Positions 5,213 to 5,258 of a stretch of DNA of 5,258 bases are shown piece by piece. Numbering within the stretch: the stretch's first letter is position 1; every line of letters starts with the position of its first letter. The notes beneath the pieces are model-generated. The model was not told the origin of the DNA. It did not search any database and saw only the letters and a list, made by a program, of their open reading frames with translations. This DNA comes from Thermoplasmatota archaeon (GTDB taxonomy: Archaea > Thermoplasmatota > E2 > DHVEG-1), in assembly GCA_022866015.1 (NCBI GenBank), contig JALHTX010000027.1, positions 1 through 5,258 of the forward strand. The letters are read 5' to 3'. Both the position numbers and the translations under genes were made by a program.

Positions 5213-5258
5213 ATGAAACAAACCAAAATACCATATTTATATCAAGATAAAAAGCAAC
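5213..5258 (+). CDS. Possible start of a divergent gene, cut by the window edge
   Basis: From an ATG at 5213 the plus strand stays open for 15 codons (MKQTKIPYLYQDKKQ) to the end of the window. A TTTATCAA box (5179-5186) is about 26 bp before 5209, which would give a nearly leaderless transcript. It would be transcribed away from gcvT, sharing an ~87-bp intergenic region between the two start codons. Fifteen codons are too few to identify a family, and an open frame of this length is common by chance. Confidence 0.3.
   Translation, partial: MKQTKIPYLYQDKKQ

Overview
The window reads as an AT-rich archaeal chromosome segment. A hand count of one line inside purP gives 32% GC. Archaeal assignment rests on three points: the threonyl-tRNA synthetase carries the archaeal-type N-terminal editing domain, a PurP-family ATP-grasp protein is present (the formate-dependent purine enzyme family of archaea), and several genes have TATA-like boxes about 26 bp before the expected transcript starts, with very short leaders. 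The lineage cannot be fixed from four genes. A low-GC euryarchaeon or Thermoplasmatota-like organism with a glycine cleavage system would fit.

All four complete genes lie on the minus strand, so transcription runs right to left. In that order they are gcvT (aminomethyltransferase, T-protein), gcvH (lipoyl carrier, H-protein), thrS (archaeal threonyl-tRNA synthetase) and a divergent purP-family gene. gcvT and gcvH each appear to have their own promoter and a T-rich terminator, so they look like adjacent single-gene units rather than a tight operon. The glycine decarboxylase (P-protein) is not in the window. thrS follows a 214-nt spacer holding a GC-rich inverted-repeat island that could be a structured leader or small RNA. 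purP lies 71 nt after thrS with no obvious terminator between, so the two may be co-transcribed. T and H proteins, with P and L proteins encoded elsewhere, would split glycine and load its methylene carbon onto tetrahydrofolate or a similar pterin. PurP normally formylates AICAR with free formate and ATP. A one-carbon/purine link is therefore conceivable, but it is an inference from adjacency.

The leftmost ~220 bp differ clearly from the rest. They are about 47% GC (103 of 220 by hand count), contain no convincing gene, and hold three strong inverted repeats. Two of these reuse the complementary 6-mers TGCGAC and GTCGCA. This stretch looks like foreign, mobile-element-like or RNA-coding DNA joined just past the 3' end of purP, and it is the most unusual part of the window. 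The right end (5135-5258) holds the gcvT promoter and possibly the first 15 codons of a divergent plus-strand gene cut by the window edge.
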